The notes beneath the pieces were generated by a model. The model searched no databases and was not told the DNA's origin. It saw only the letters and a program-made list of their open reading frames with translations. This document shows, in pieces, positions 16,262 through 25,526 of a DNA stretch of 50,786 nt (position 1 is the stretch's first letter; each line of letters begins with the position of its first letter). The position numbers and the translations under genes are program-made. The stretch lies in contig NZ_RAVZ01000021.1 in NCBI RefSeq assembly GCF_003611635.1, positions 1 to 50,786 of the forward strand, given 5' to 3'. Source of the stretch: Corallococcus terminator. Lineage in GTDB: Bacteria > Myxococcota > Myxococcia > Myxococcales > Myxococcaceae.

Positions 16262-19153
16262 TCACGCCTTCGCGCGAGACCTCCGCCACCACCAGAAGCC
16301 GCCCACGACCAGGGCGACGGCGCAGAGGAGCGCGAACAGGTTCCAGGCTCGTAACGAACCCGTGATGTGCGCGGCCTTCGCTTCGGGTGCAGGCACGGGG
16401 ACCAGCGCCGCATCCCCCATCACCACGAGCCCCGCCCAGGCGGCCGCGGGCTGACCGTCCTCCCAGGCCTCGCGCTGGGCGGAACGCAGGGCCAGGGACA
16501 CGCCCTGCCCCGACGCCAGATGTCTGTAATAGCGCTCCAGGAGCCACGCGGCCTCGGCGTCGCGCATGGGCCACAGGCTCGCCACCACGGCATGCGCTCC
16601 AGCTTCGAAGAAGGCCCTCGCGAGGCTCAGCACCCCTTCCCCCGCGAGCAGCGCGCCGGACGCGCCCTGACAACTGGAGAGCACCACCAGTGCGTCCCCC
16701 AGTTTCAACTCCGAGATCTCCCGGGGCTGGAGCAGGCCGTCCTCCTGCGCCGCGCCCGGGGCCAGCACCAGCGCGGACCGCTCGGGGGCCTCGACGTCGA
16801 CGACGGCGTGCGCGGCCAGGTGGAGGATGCGCACGTCGTCCAACGCGGTGGCCTTGAGGGCCTGCTCGGAGGCCTCCGCGCCCACCAGCAGGCGCGGCCT
16901 CACGGCGGTGTCCTCCAGCGACGCCTCCACGGTGTGCCCTTCGCGCCTGGCTTCTGGGAGCGCGCCCAGGCTCGCGGTCTCACCGAACACGCCGCCTCGC
17001 GCGGAGGCCACCACCGTCGCGCCCTCCGGGGCAGCACTCCGGTCCGGATCCGCCAGGACCAGGGCCTGGCCTCCCAGAGGCCTCGTGGACCGCTCCCTCC
17101 AGTGGTGCAGCAGGCTCGCGGAGGGCACCAGCGCGAGTTCGTACCGGGCGATCAACGGCGGACCGTCCACGCGCTCCCGCAACGCGGCGAAGGCCAGGTC
17201 ATGCAGCGGCCCGTCCGGCACGAGCAACAGGCGGGAGACGCGCTGCGGAAGCTCCCGCAGCGCGGGGCCGAGCAGTTGCGCATGCAGCGCGGCGGCGGCA
17301 CCCGCCTCCGAACCGTCACGCCGTTCGATGAGGCCCGACAGGAGCGCCACGGCGGGACGCAGCCGCGCACGCTCAGGGATGCGGTGCGCGCGCGTGCCCT
17401 CCCGGGTCACGGCCAGCACCCAGGCGCCTCCCGCGCGCTCCGCCTGGAGATCCTGGTCCGCGCCCACGAGGAAGACGAGCAGCGCCTCGTCGTCGCCCAG
17501 ACGCTGCTCCGTCTGCTCCAGCGAGGCGAACTGGACCGCGGCATGCCGGGGCGAGAGACGCAGCTCCTGCTCCCGGCGCTCCAGCTCCTGGAGTTCCCCC
17601 AGCAGGCGCGTGCGCTCGGGCGCGGAGAGCTCCTTTCCGAGCAGTCGCCGCTGGGTGGCGGACAGGTCGCGCAGCACGCCGGCCCGCTGCTCCCGGCGCT
17701 CCGGCGCGTCCTCCCCGGCGGCCAACGCACGGGAAGCCACGAGCGCTTCGAACAGGGTCCTCGCCCGCAGGCGCTCGCTCACGGTGAAGGCGCGCTCCAG
17801 GGCTTCCCGGGGTGGTACGACGGCAGCCTCACCGGCCTCCAGCGTACGGCCGGCGAGCCGGTGGTAGTCGCTCGCCCAACCGGAGAACAGCTCGGCCTGA
17901 CTGGAGGCGTCGCGCTGCAACTGGCGCAGCACCTCCACCGCGTCGAGCGCGCGCTCCGCCTGTCGCAGCGCCTCCGGCAAGGGCCGCGTGCGGAAGGCCA
18001 CCATCGAGTGCGCCCTCCACGCCGGGGCGAGGTAGAGCGGGTTGTCGTGTTCGGCGGCGAGGCGCAGGGCCTCGTCCGCGTCGTGCTCGGCGGCGACGGC
18101 GGCGGCGGCATCCCCCCTGGCGCGGCGCTCGGCGCGCGTCCACAGACAGGAGATGCGGCGCTCGGGCAACCCCGTCTTTCGTGCGATGTCGATGCAGCGC
18201 TCCAGGAACGCCTCCGCGTCGCGCCGCTCCTCCGGACCGTCGCCCAGCAGCTCCGCCACGAGGCGCAGGGACATCGCCTCGAAGGCCTTGCTGCCCGCGC
18301 GTTCGGCCGCCGCGAGCGCCTCCCGCGCGAGCCGCAGCAGTTCCGGACGGCCTCCCGGTTCGGGGCGTTCCTCGTGTCGCAGCAGCGCGAGGTTCGCCAC
18401 GGCCAGACGCACGCGCGCTTCCGTGCCCGCGTCCCGGGTGCGCCGCGCGAGCTCCGCGAGCCTCCCGTACGCGTCCAGCGCCTCGTCCAGGCGTCCCAGG
18501 TTCACGCTCACCGTGGCCAGGGGACTCAGCAGTTGCTTCTTCATGCCGTCGGTGCCCCCGGGAAAGGTGAGGGCCTCCGCGCGCTTGAGGAGCAGATAGG
18601 CGCGCCCCAGGTCCTGGCCCAGGTCGGAGAGTTCGGCCGCCTCCAGGATGAGCGCTCGCACCTGCAAGCGCGCGTCACCGGAGGCCCGGGCCACCTCGCC
18701 CACCCGCAGGACCCACTGGTGCGCTTCCTCTGCCCGCCCCAGCATCCCCAGCACGCTGCGCAGGTTGATGCCGGCCATCACTTCGCCCTCCGCGTCCCCC
18801 CGGCGCCGGAACGCGAGGGCCGCGTGACGGTAGGACGCTTCGGCCTGGCGGGGCTCGGACAGCAGCTCCAGATGGCCCAGGACCAGCGTGAGCCAGGGAC
18901 GATCCGGGTGACGCTCGATGAGCCCCTGGAGCCTGCGCCGGGCCTCGTCGCGCCCCTCCAGTCCCTGGGCCTCTCGGAAGAAGCACATCGCCGCTTCGGG
19001 GCCCTCCGGGTGGGCAAGGAAGCCCTCCTCGCACCGGGCCAGCGCGGGGGGCTCCGCGGGAGGGGCGGCCCCCGCGAGGCAACACAGGGTCAGCCCCACC
19101 ACGAAGGTGAGGAGCCCCGGTCGCCTCGCGTGCTGTCGCCGCCCTCCGGACAC
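16262..19153 (-). CDS. Exported, membrane-anchored TPR-CHAT domain protease
   Basis: About 963 aa. GTG at 19153 is chosen: GAGGAG lies 4-5 nt upstream and it gives a hydrophobic export signal at ~12-32 (LLTFVVGLTLCCLAGA). Residues ~40-440 are helical and TPR-like (AxYRHAALAFRRRGD and similar). The C-terminal CHAT caspase-like peptidase domain has the dyad HLAAH (H782) and VLSSCQG (C828), plus the GEGVLSLARAFFEAGA and VVASLWPM family motifs. A transmembrane helix (~936-957) ends in a basic tail. So the protease lies outside the cytoplasm, anchored at its C-terminus, unless the N-terminal helix remains. It follows a small exported protein by 1 nt and lies in the ECF sigma operon. CHAT proteases cleave partners in defence or stress pathways; the target here is unknown. 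Confidence 0.85.
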   Translation of the reverse strand: MSGGRRQHARRPGLLTFVVGLTLCCLAGAAPPAEPPALARCEEGFLAHPEGPEAAMCFFREAQGLEGRDEARRRLQGLIERHPDRPWLTLVLGHLELLSEPRQAEASYRHAALAFRRRGDAEGEVMAGINLRSVLGMLGRAEEAHQWVLRVGEVARASGDARLQVRALILEAAELSDLGQDLGRAYLLLKRAEALTFPGGTDGMKKQLLSPLATVSVNLGRLDEALDAYGRLAELARRTRDAGTEARVRLAVANLALLRHEERPEPGGRPELLRLAREALAAAERAGSKAFEAMSLRLVAELLGDGPEERRDAEAFLERCIDIARKTGLPERRISCLWTRAERRARGDAAAAVAAEHDADEALRLAAEHDNPLYLAPAWRAHSMVAFRTRPLPEALRQAERALDAVEVLRQLQRDASSQAELFSGWASDYHRLAGRTLEAGEAAVVPPREALERAFTVSERLRARTLFEALVASRALAAGEDAPERREQRAGVLRDLSATQRRLLGKELSAPERTRLLGELQELERREQELRLSPRHAAVQFASLEQTEQRLGDDEALLVFLVGADQDLQAERAGGAWVLAVTREGTRAHRIPERARLRPAVALLSGLIERRDGSEAGAAAALHAQLLGPALRELPQRVSRLLLVPDGPLHDLAFAALRERVDGPPLIARYELALVPSASLLHHWRERSTRPLGGQALVLADPDRSAAPEGATVVASARGGVFGETASLGALPEARREGHTVEASLEDTAVRPRLLVGAEASEQALKATALDDVRILHLAAHAVVDVEAPERSALVLAPGAAQEDGLLQPREISELKLGDALVVLSSCQGASGALLAGEGVLSLARAFFEAGAHAVVASLWPMRDAEAAWLLERYYRHLASGQGVSLALRSAQREAWEDGQPAAAWAGLVVMGDAALVPVPAPEAKAAHITGSLRAWNLFALLCAVALVVGGFWWWRRSRAKA

Positions 19154-19154
19154 G

Positions 19155-19658
19155 TCACTCCTCGACTTCCACCCAGCAGCCCTCCACCGTGACGGGCTCC
19201 GGCATGGTGGTGGTCGGGTCCTTGGCCGGCGCCAGGCAGACGGCCCTCTTCGGAGGCGGATCACTCGGATCTTCCCGTTCGAGGACCAGGACGCCGGCGG
19301 ACATCTGCAGGCGGCTTGGCAGCAGGACGAGCTGCGCGCGGACACCGGCGCTCGAGGGCGCCCGGGCCGTCAACCGCAGGGGGGACCCCGGCCCCACGGT
19401 TCCCGTGACGGTCGCGAGCACGACGCCCCGGTCACTCAGGATGCGCAAGGTCACCGGCACCGCGGGCCCCGTGCGCAGCACGCCCGCGTCCACGACGGAG
19501 GCCACCACCGTGTCGTTCGCGGAACCCACCAGGACATCCGTCGTCACCAGCACCGTGACCGGGGTGGGCGCGGCCTGTGCCGCCGCCGTGACACCCCACA
19601 AGAGCGCCACCACCGCCAACACCCGCCCCCATCGTCCCTGCGCATTGATTGTCTTCAT
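19155..19658 (-). CDS. Small exported protein of unknown function
   Basis: 167 aa from ATG at 19658, with GGGGA about 5-6 nt upstream. Signal peptide cleaved after AQA (residues ~14-33). The mature part is β-rich: LVGSANDTVVASVVDAG..., then alternating hydrophobic strands, resembling an Ig-like or carbohydrate-binding sandwich, with a Cys pair near the C-terminus (CLAPAK, GCWVEVEE). It is followed after 1 nt by the CHAT gene and preceded by the candidate anti-sigma gene, so it is probably a periplasmic partner or CHAT substrate. I recognise no family. Confidence 0.7.
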   Translation of the reverse strand: MKTINAQGRWGRVLAVVALLWGVTAAAQAAPTPVTVLVTTDVLVGSANDTVVASVVDAGVLRTGPAVPVTLRILSDRGVVLATVTGTVGPGSPLRLTARAPSSAGVRAQLVLLPSRLQMSAGVLVLEREDPSDPPPKRAVCLAPAKDPTTTMPEPVTVEGCWVEVEE

Positions 19659-19708
19659 CACATCCCCCTCTGCCTTGTCTTGGATTGGACGCGGCCCCTG
19701 CCGCGCGC

Positions 19709-20419
19709 TCACTGCAACCGGTTCACGAACGTGCTGCTTCGCCGGACGCTTCCATCCGGCAACCGTGCTTCGACCTGCCAGAGCACCCTCGCCCCCGAGG
19801 GCAGCTCCGCCAGCACCGGGGCCGGCACGGTGTATTCCCGCTGCTCCAGCCGCTCCACGCGGTGGAACACCTTCAAGTCCTCCGACGACACCTGCACGCT
19901 CCAGTGCGTCGCCTGGGGCACCCCACTCCAACGCAGCACGAAGCGGTCGCGGGCAAGCGCGGTGGCTTCCGGCACCCCGGAGGTGATGGCTTCCGCCTCG
20001 CCGCCCCGGATCCGCTCCGGGTCCTCGCGCTGCTGCTGCCGCCACACCAGGACCCCACCCACCAGGACCACCCACATCGCCGCCATCGCGGCCCATGCGG
20101 GACGGCCGCTCCAGGAGCGCTTGCCCTGCGCCGCCTTGCGGTCCGTCAGCGACAGCACCTTCGCCGGTGCATCCGCCTTCGCGGCCGCACGGGACATCTC
20201 CATCGCCAGCCGCCAGGCCTGGGCCCACGTAGGATCCGCCGCGACGCGCTCGATGACCGCCCGGCGCTCATCGGCCGGGAGTTCCTGCGTCACGGCGCGC
20301 CAGACGAGGTCCGCGTCCACCGGTTCTCCGGGCGTCGCCGCGTCGTCGCGCAGCGCCGTCCGCAGCCGCTCCACGCCCGCGTCGTCGATGGAGTCATCCT
20401 CGGGGCGGTGGTCGCTCAC
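19709..20419 (-). CDS. Membrane-anchored candidate anti-sigma factor
   Basis: 236 aa. GTG at 20419 overlaps the sigma-factor stop by 4 nt (GTGA), the classic coupling of sigma and anti-sigma genes. Cytoplasmic part ~1-105: acidic, helical, with a DLVWRAVTQELPADERRAVIERV core as in many anti-sigma domains, though no zinc-binding HxxxCxxC. One transmembrane helix at ~108-126. The outside part (~130-236) has a β-rich, FN3-like profile (RFVLRWSGVPQATHWSVQVS). Expected to hold the ECF factor until an envelope signal arrives. Function is inferred from position and topology, not from a family match. Confidence 0.68.
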   Translation of the reverse strand: MSDHRPEDDSIDDAGVERLRTALRDDAATPGEPVDADLVWRAVTQELPADERRAVIERVAADPTWAQAWRLAMEMSRAAAKADAPAKVLSLTDRKAAQGKRSWSGRPAWAAMAAMWVVLVGGVLVWRQQQREDPERIRGGEAEAITSGVPEATALARDRFVLRWSGVPQATHWSVQVSSEDLKVFHRVERLEQREYTVPAPVLAELPSGARVLWQVEARLPDGSVRRSSTFVNRLQ

Positions 20420-20967
20420 GGCGTGATTCCCTTCGTGGAGAGGCAGGCGCGCAGGGCGCTGAGTCCACGGTAGATGAGGTTTTCGGTGCGCTTGCTCTCC
20501 CAGCCCAGCAGCTCCGCGGCTTCGTGGAGGGTGTGTCCCTGCAGGTGCAGCGTCACGGCGAGGCGGCGGTCCTGCACGAGGCCCTGGAGACAGTCGCGCA
20601 CGGCCCGGGCAATCTGCGCGGCGCCGGCCGAACGCTCCGGGTCTCCCGGCGCCACGGGCTGCACGGGCGCCTGCTCCACTTCTTCCAGCGCCACCTCCTT
20701 GCGAGCGTTCACCCGGCGCAGCTCATCGATGAGCGCCGTGTAGGCCACCCGGTACAGGTACGCGGACGAGAGCGCCGCGCGTCCCGGGTCCCGCTTGCGC
20801 AGCTCCACCACGCGCATCATCGCCACCTGCAACAGGTCGTCCCGCCGGTCCGCGAGGGACGGGGGGCAGACGCTGGCGAGGGCCTTCTCCAGGTCGCGCC
20901 GGAGCGTTTCGAGCCCGGCGTCCGGCGAGGCCCCCGCGGAGTGGCCGTGTCGCAGCTCCAAGTGCAT
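20416..20967 (-). CDS. ECF-type RNA polymerase sigma factor
   Basis: About 183 aa from ATG at 20967; the frame is open further to 21039, but the extension lacks ordered sequence. Region 2: DDLLQVAMMRVVELRKRD ... AYLYRVAYTALIDELRR. Region 4: HTLHEAAELLGWESKRTENL followed by IYRGLSALRACL, the helix-turn-helix for the -35 box. No C-terminal extension. First gene of a minus-strand cluster with the candidate anti-sigma, a small exported protein, TPR-CHAT protease and histidine kinase. Probably switches on envelope or stress genes, including its own operon. A promoter search downstream of the released factor is not possible by eye. Confidence 0.85.
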   Translation of the reverse strand: MHLELRHGHSAGASPDAGLETLRRDLEKALASVCPPSLADRRDDLLQVAMMRVVELRKRDPGRAALSSAYLYRVAYTALIDELRRVNARKEVALEEVEQAPVQPVAPGDPERSAGAAQIARAVRDCLQGLVQDRRLAVTLHLQGHTLHEAAELLGWESKRTENLIYRGLSALRACLSTKGITP

Positions 20968-21064
20968 CCCCTCCGGGAAAGGGTGCCGATGGTCGTTGAA
21001 TCCCCCCCAGGCGGCAAGGCGGAGCCGCCAATCCCCCAAGACGGTGCTCGGGGGAGGACACCCG

Positions 21065-22972
21065 CTACGGAAGGTTCGCGTCCCAGGCGATCAACCGCAC
21101 GTCGCCACCCGAGGCCAGGCGCACCGCGGTGATGACGAAGCGTGCGCCCACATAGGTGGAGGTGACCGCCATGCCGTCCAGGATGTCGCCCGCCAGCTCC
21201 TGCCCGGTGCGGTGCACCTTGCTGTCCGAGTCCACGTCCCAGGTGAACACGCGCAGGTTGCCCGCCGAATCCCGCACCGGCGTCACCAGGTGCTGTCCCA
21301 CCACCCGCACCGCCTGTACGTCCGAGACGCCGCTCGCGTCCTCGTCGTCACGGCGCACGAGCTGTCCCGCCGTGGTGATGTCGAAGGAGATGTTGCGCAG
21401 CACGCCCGTGGGCAGCCGGGCGCTGACCACCACCAGGTCCCGCACGTTGGTGAAGGAGAGGCTGCTGATGGCCACGTCCGCAACGTCGCCGCCCAGGTAG
21501 GTGCCGCGCTTGTAGACGAGGCCCGTGGAGCCGATCTCCCAGGCCGTGACGCTCAGCTTGCCGGCCGGGGTGCGCACCGCGGTGATGACGCCCTTGAAGC
21601 TGCTGCCCGTGTCTCCCGCGACGCGGCCATTGGCGACGGCCGCGAGCGAGACATGGGTGGCATCCTCACCGAAGCCGTTGCCCCGGCGGGTGATGGCGTC
21701 CAGGCTGGAGGAGGTCTCCCAGGTGCTGACCTTCAAGCGGCCCGCCGAGTCGCGGACGGCGCTCACCACGCCCAGGCTGCCGCCCGGCATGGACGCGAGC
21801 GCCATCTGGCTGGAGATGGCATCCCCACCCGCCTCCGCCTGCCGGGTGAAGCTGCCGCCGGACGACACCCGCCAGGCGGTGAGCTTGAGCTTGCCGTCGG
21901 CGTCCCGCGCGGCCGTCACCACGTCGCGGCCCAGGCCGGGGTTCGCGATGGACACGTGGGTGGACGCGTCGGTCGTATTCGCGCCGAAGAGCTTCGTGAA
22001 GGTGCCATCCCCCGCGAGCCGCCAGGAGCCCATCACGAGCCGCCCGGAGATGTCGCGCGTGGCCGTCACCACCATGTCGCCCGAGGTCGCCATCGCCACC
22101 TCCATCGCCGCGTCGCCGGTGATGGAGCCCCGGCGCAGCAGCGGATCCGGGTGGATGGCGGAGGGGAACTGGTTCAGCGCTTCGGCGCGCAGCGGAACGA
22201 AGTCGAGCGACGAGTCGTACGTCACCGCCCCGTCCTTCTGCCACGCCTGAGAGAAGGTGATCGGGAGGGACACCCCCATCGTCGTCTCGCTGAGCATGGG
22301 CTTCAGGTGCACGTGCAGGTGCGGACCTGAAGAAGCACCGGAGCTGCCCACGCGGCCGATGAACTGGCCCCGCTTCACGAACGCCCGCTGCGCGGCGGGG
22401 ACCATCGTCTCGCGGGGAAGGTCGCCCACGCGGTCCTCGGCGTCCGCCACGTAGGTGGCGTTGAAGGGACACAGCGCCTCCGGGATGCTGCCCGGCTGAA
22501 GGTGCGCGTAGAGGATGACCTTCCCGTCGTTCGTGCGGATGTTCAGGTGGTTGCCCGAGCGCGGGATGATGAGCGGATCCGAGGTGCGGCCCGGATGGGG
22601 CACGTCGTCGCCCCCGTGCACGGCGGGCTTGAGGCCTTCCGGGGCGTTGCGCCAGCAGGTCACCACCTCGCCGTCCGCGATGGCGGAGACGGGCAGGCCG
22701 TAGATGACCCAGTCGGAGTTCTTGGGGTTCACGGCGTAGTCCGCGAAGGGAATCTTCACGCGGGTGAACCGGCTGACGGTGGCGTCGAAGCGCGCGGCGT
22801 TGAGGTCCCGGTTCTCCGTGCCGTCGTGGTCGCTGGAGATCCACCAGTGGCTGCCGTCGGGGAGGTCCGCGCTGCTGCCGGGAAAGGCGTAGGTCTGCGC
22901 GGAGGCGCCGACGCTGACGGTGGCGACGGCCACGGCGGTGAGCCGGATGGCGGAACGAAGGTGGGAGGGCAT
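21065..22972 (-). CDS. Secreted M23-like peptidase with C-terminal propeller repeats
   Basis: About 635 aa. ATG at 22972 has AAGGAG 9-10 nt upstream and starts a signal peptide ending GASA|Q (residue ~25). The LytM-like domain (~90-240) shows VHGGDD (possible HxxxD), LYAHLQPGSIP and GPHLHVHLKP (HxH). It is divergent from typical M23 domains, so activity is uncertain. From ~265 to the end, about eight repeats of ~45 residues with the pattern V-x-A-V-R-[DT]-x-[AS]-G-[RKN]-L-x-V-x-x-W form a β-propeller-like array, perhaps for wall or surface binding. It follows the sigma gene's upstream side but is transcribed on its own. Confidence 0.78.
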   Translation of the reverse strand: MPSHLRSAIRLTAVAVATVSVGASAQTYAFPGSSADLPDGSHWWISSDHDGTENRDLNAARFDATVSRFTRVKIPFADYAVNPKNSDWVIYGLPVSAIADGEVVTCWRNAPEGLKPAVHGGDDVPHPGRTSDPLIIPRSGNHLNIRTNDGKVILYAHLQPGSIPEALCPFNATYVADAEDRVGDLPRETMVPAAQRAFVKRGQFIGRVGSSGASSGPHLHVHLKPMLSETTMGVSLPITFSQAWQKDGAVTYDSSLDFVPLRAEALNQFPSAIHPDPLLRRGSITGDAAMEVAMATSGDMVVTATRDISGRLVMGSWRLAGDGTFTKLFGANTTDASTHVSIANPGLGRDVVTAARDADGKLKLTAWRVSSGGSFTRQAEAGGDAISSQMALASMPGGSLGVVSAVRDSAGRLKVSTWETSSSLDAITRRGNGFGEDATHVSLAAVANGRVAGDTGSSFKGVITAVRTPAGKLSVTAWEIGSTGLVYKRGTYLGGDVADVAISSLSFTNVRDLVVVSARLPTGVLRNISFDITTAGQLVRRDDEDASGVSDVQAVRVVGQHLVTPVRDSAGNLRVFTWDVDSDSKVHRTGQELAGDILDGMAVTSTYVGARFVITAVRLASGGDVRLIAWDANLP

Positions 22973-23069
22973 GGGTGCTGCTCCTTTGGAAGGGGGCGCC
23001 GGTTTCGCGCCTGCCTCCACCCAACGAAATGGCCCCTTGTTTCTCCTCACCTCCTCCGGGAGAAAAGCC

Positions 23070-23825
23070 TCAGACCATGCCGCCGTTGGCGCGCAGCACC
23101 TGGCCGTTGATCCACCCGCCGTCGGGGCCGACGAGGAAGGAGACGGACGCGGCGATGTCCTCGGGGGTGCCCAGGCGCTCCAGCGGGTTCATCTTCGCCA
23201 TGCGGTCGACGAGTTCCTGCGACTTGCCATCGAGGAACAGGTCGGTGGCGGTGGGGCCGGGGGCGACAGCGTTGACGGTGATGGAGCGGCCACGCAGCTC
23301 CTTGGACAGGATGGCGGTCATGGTCTCCACGGCGGCCTTGGTGGCGGCGTAGACGCCGTACGTTTCGAGCTTCAGCCCGACCACGCTGGTGGAGAAGCTG
23401 ACGATGCGGCCCCCGTCGCGCAGGCGCCGCGAGGCTTCGCGCAGGCCGTTGAAGGTGCCCTTCAAGTTGATGGCGATCTGCCGGTCGAACAGCGCGTCGT
23501 CGCTGTCCGCGAAGCGCTTGAGCATCATCACGCCCGCGTTGTTCACCAGCACGTCGACGCCGCCGAACACGGTCTCGGCGGAGTCGAACATCCGCGCGAC
23601 GGCGGCGGGGTCGGACACGTCCGCCTGGGCACTGAGGGCGCGGCCCCCGGCCGCTTCAATCTTCCGCACCAGGGCTTCGGCGGAGTCCTTGCTGCCCGCG
23701 TAGTTGACGATGACGTTGAAGCCATCGCGGGCGAGCCGCTCCGCCACGGCGGCCCCGATGCCGCGCGAGGCGCCGGTCACGATGGCGGTCTTCTTGGAGG
23801 ACGGGGTCGGGGTCGGGGCGGTCAT
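23070..23825 (-). CDS. Short-chain dehydrogenase/reductase
   Basis: Classical SDR of 251 aa, NAD(P)H-dependent. ATG at 23825 has GGAGAGAG about 5 nt upstream. Motifs: TGASRGIG (17-24), NNAG (about 96), catalytic Ser in FSTSVVG, YAATK (YxxxK, about 158) and the PG motif VAPGPTATDLF. The ADVSDP segment closes the cofactor domain. Cofactor preference is not certain; an Arg in the TGASRGIG loop is compatible with NADP. Divergent from a LysR regulator 104 bp away, which most likely controls it. Substrate unknown. Confidence 0.9.
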   Translation of the reverse strand: MTAPTPTPSSKKTAIVTGASRGIGAAVAERLARDGFNVIVNYAGSKDSAEALVRKIEAAGGRALSAQADVSDPAAVARMFDSAETVFGGVDVLVNNAGVMMLKRFADSDDALFDRQIAINLKGTFNGLREASRRLRDGGRIVSFSTSVVGLKLETYGVYAATKAAVETMTAILSKELRGRSITVNAVAPGPTATDLFLDGKSQELVDRMAKMNPLERLGTPEDIAASVSFLVGPDGGWINGQVLRANGGMV

Positions 23826-23929
23826 GGTCTCTCTCCGGGTTCGCTGCTGCGTGGATGAGAGGAAGATGGACCTTTCTGGTCTGCGGATAATCGGGCACGG
23901 TTCGTCATCACTGTTCGACAGGGCGGACA
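23826..23929. promoter_or_regulatory. Divergent SDR/LysR promoter region
   Basis: 104 bp shared by the SDR (minus) and LysR (plus) genes. It holds a small interrupted palindrome CTGT-TCG-ACAG (23911-23921), only 9 bp before the LysR ATG. I see no clear T-N11-A LysR box, so the exact binding site is not assigned. Confidence 0.4.
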
Positions 23930-24844
23930 ATGGACCGGTTCGATGCACTACGGGTCTTCACCCGCATCGTGGAGCGGAGGAGTTTCACGCAGGCGGCCCA
24001 GGACCTGGGGTTGCCCCGGTCGTCGGTGACGGACGCGGTGAAGCAGTTGGAGGAGCGGCTGGGCGTGCGCCTGCTCCAGCGCACGACGCGGCACGTGAGC
24101 CCCACGCTGGACGGGGAGGCGTACTACCAGCGCTGCGTGTCGCTGCTGGCGGACCTGGAGGAAGCCGACGCGGCGTTCGTGGGGGCGCAGCCGAAGGGAC
24201 TGCTGCGCGTGGACGTGCACGGGACGCTGGCGCGCAGGTTCGTGCTGCCCCGACTGCCGGAGTTCCTGGAGCGGTACCCGGGCATCGAGCTCTACATGAG
24301 CGAAGGGGACCGGCTGGTGGACCTGGTCCGGGAGGGAATCGACTGCGTGCTGCGCGTGGGGGACCTCCACGACAGCGACATGGTGGCGAGAAGGGTCGCG
24401 ATGCTGGAGGAGGTGACGTGCGCGTCACCGACGTATCTGGCGCGGCATGGCGTGCCGGAGAGCATCGAAGCGCTCCAGCAGGGGCACCGGATGGTGGGCT
24501 TCCGTTCCTCCGCGACGGGGACCCTGTTGCCGCTGGAGTTCACGGTGGGCGGCGAGGTGCGCCACGTGGTGCTTCCGGCCACCGTGTCCGTGAACGGGGC
24601 GGAGAGTCTGGTGGCCTCCGCGCGGCTGGGATTCGGAATCATGCAGGCCCCTCGCTACCACCTGGAGGAGGACCTGGCGCGAGGCACGCTGGTGTTGGTG
24701 CTGCCAGCGAATCCGCCCACGCCGACGCCGGTGTCGTTGCTCTATCCGCGCAGCCGGCAGCTTTCGCCTCGCGTGCGTGTGTTCATGGATTGGCTGGCGC
24801 GTGGGTTCGCGGCGCCGGCAGGGGAAGACACGGGGCGCGCTTGA
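23930..24844 (+). CDS. LysR-family transcriptional regulator
   Basis: 304 aa. N-terminal winged helix: MDRFDALRVFTRIVERRSFT, then QAAQDLGLPRSSVTDAVKQL (helix-turn-helix ~20-45), of the CrgA-like subgroup. The effector domain (~90-290) has GLLRVDVHGTLARRFVLPRL and a periplasmic-binding-protein-like core. Start ATG at 23930. Divergent from the SDR, the classical arrangement for a LysR regulator activating its neighbour in response to a small molecule. Inducer unknown. Confidence 0.9.
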   Translation: MDRFDALRVFTRIVERRSFTQAAQDLGLPRSSVTDAVKQLEERLGVRLLQRTTRHVSPTLDGEAYYQRCVSLLADLEEADAAFVGAQPKGLLRVDVHGTLARRFVLPRLPEFLERYPGIELYMSEGDRLVDLVREGIDCVLRVGDLHDSDMVARRVAMLEEVTCASPTYLARHGVPESIEALQQGHRMVGFRSSATGTLLPLEFTVGGEVRHVVLPATVSVNGAESLVASARLGFGIMQAPRYHLEEDLARGTLVLVLPANPPTPTPVSLLYPRSRQLSPRVRVFMDWLARGFAAPAGEDTGRA

Positions 24845-24866
24845 GACAGGGCGCGCCCCGGAGGCC

Positions 24867-25439
24867 TCAGCCCATCTTCATGCCCTTGGGACGGGCCAGC
24901 AGCCGGTCCACATAGGCATCGATCTTCGGACGGCCCGACTTGGAGCCGAACATGCGCTGCCAGATGAACATCGAGCCGATCATCACGTCGGCTGCGGTGA
25001 ACCAGTCGCCGAACAGGTAGGGCCCTTCGCCCAACTCCCTCTCGATGGCGTTCAGGGCACCCTCGAAGTCCGTCCAACCACGCGAGGGCGCCGTCGGAGC
25101 CTTCAGCAGGAAGTCGCCCATGGAGGGCTCCAACTGGGACGTCGAGTACACCATCAGGGACAGGAACCGGCCGCGCTCCGGTGAGCCCACCTTCGGCGCG
25201 AGGTTGGCCTGGGGATACTTCTCGGCCAGGTACATACAGATGGCCGCACCCTCGAACACCCGGGTAGCTCCGTCCACCAGCGCGGGCAGCTTGCCGGCCG
25301 GGTTGATCTTCAGGAACTCGGGCGCCTTGTGCTCGCCCTTCTCGAAGCTGATGGGGACGATTTCATACTCGGCGCCGCACTCATCGAGCATCCACTTGGC
25401 GATCACCGCGCGACTCTTCGGATTGAAATAGAGCTTCAT
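24867..25439 (-). CDS. Glutathione S-transferase family protein
   Basis: 190 aa; ATG has GGAGG 8 nt upstream. Thioredoxin-like N-terminal domain: MKLYFNPKSRAVIAKWMLDE with Ser9 as the likely catalytic Ser/Cys position, then NPAGKLPALVDG (cis-Pro loop) and EGAAICMYLAEKYP (the Ser-64-type glutathione site region). The C-terminal helical domain includes YLFGDWFTAADVMIGSMF. Slightly shorter than usual (about 200-220 aa) yet both domains are complete. Convergent with the LysR gene. Likely detoxification; substrate unknown. Confidence 0.88.
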   Translation of the reverse strand: MKLYFNPKSRAVIAKWMLDECGAEYEIVPISFEKGEHKAPEFLKINPAGKLPALVDGATRVFEGAAICMYLAEKYPQANLAPKVGSPERGRFLSLMVYSTSQLEPSMGDFLLKAPTAPSRGWTDFEGALNAIERELGEGPYLFGDWFTAADVMIGSMFIWQRMFGSKSGRPKIDAYVDRLLARPKGMKMG

Positions 25440-25526
25440 CCAGGCACCTCCGGAAGGGACGAACGTCGGACATTCACCTAGCAGAACGCCCCGGGGAACG
25501 GGTCCATTCGTTCCCCGGGATGTCCT

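Noticed and set aside
16367-19192. Long plus-strand open frame opposite the CHAT gene
   Set aside because: Antisense shadow: rich in Arg, Gly, Gln and His with no domains, while the minus strand holds intact CHAT and TPR motifs.
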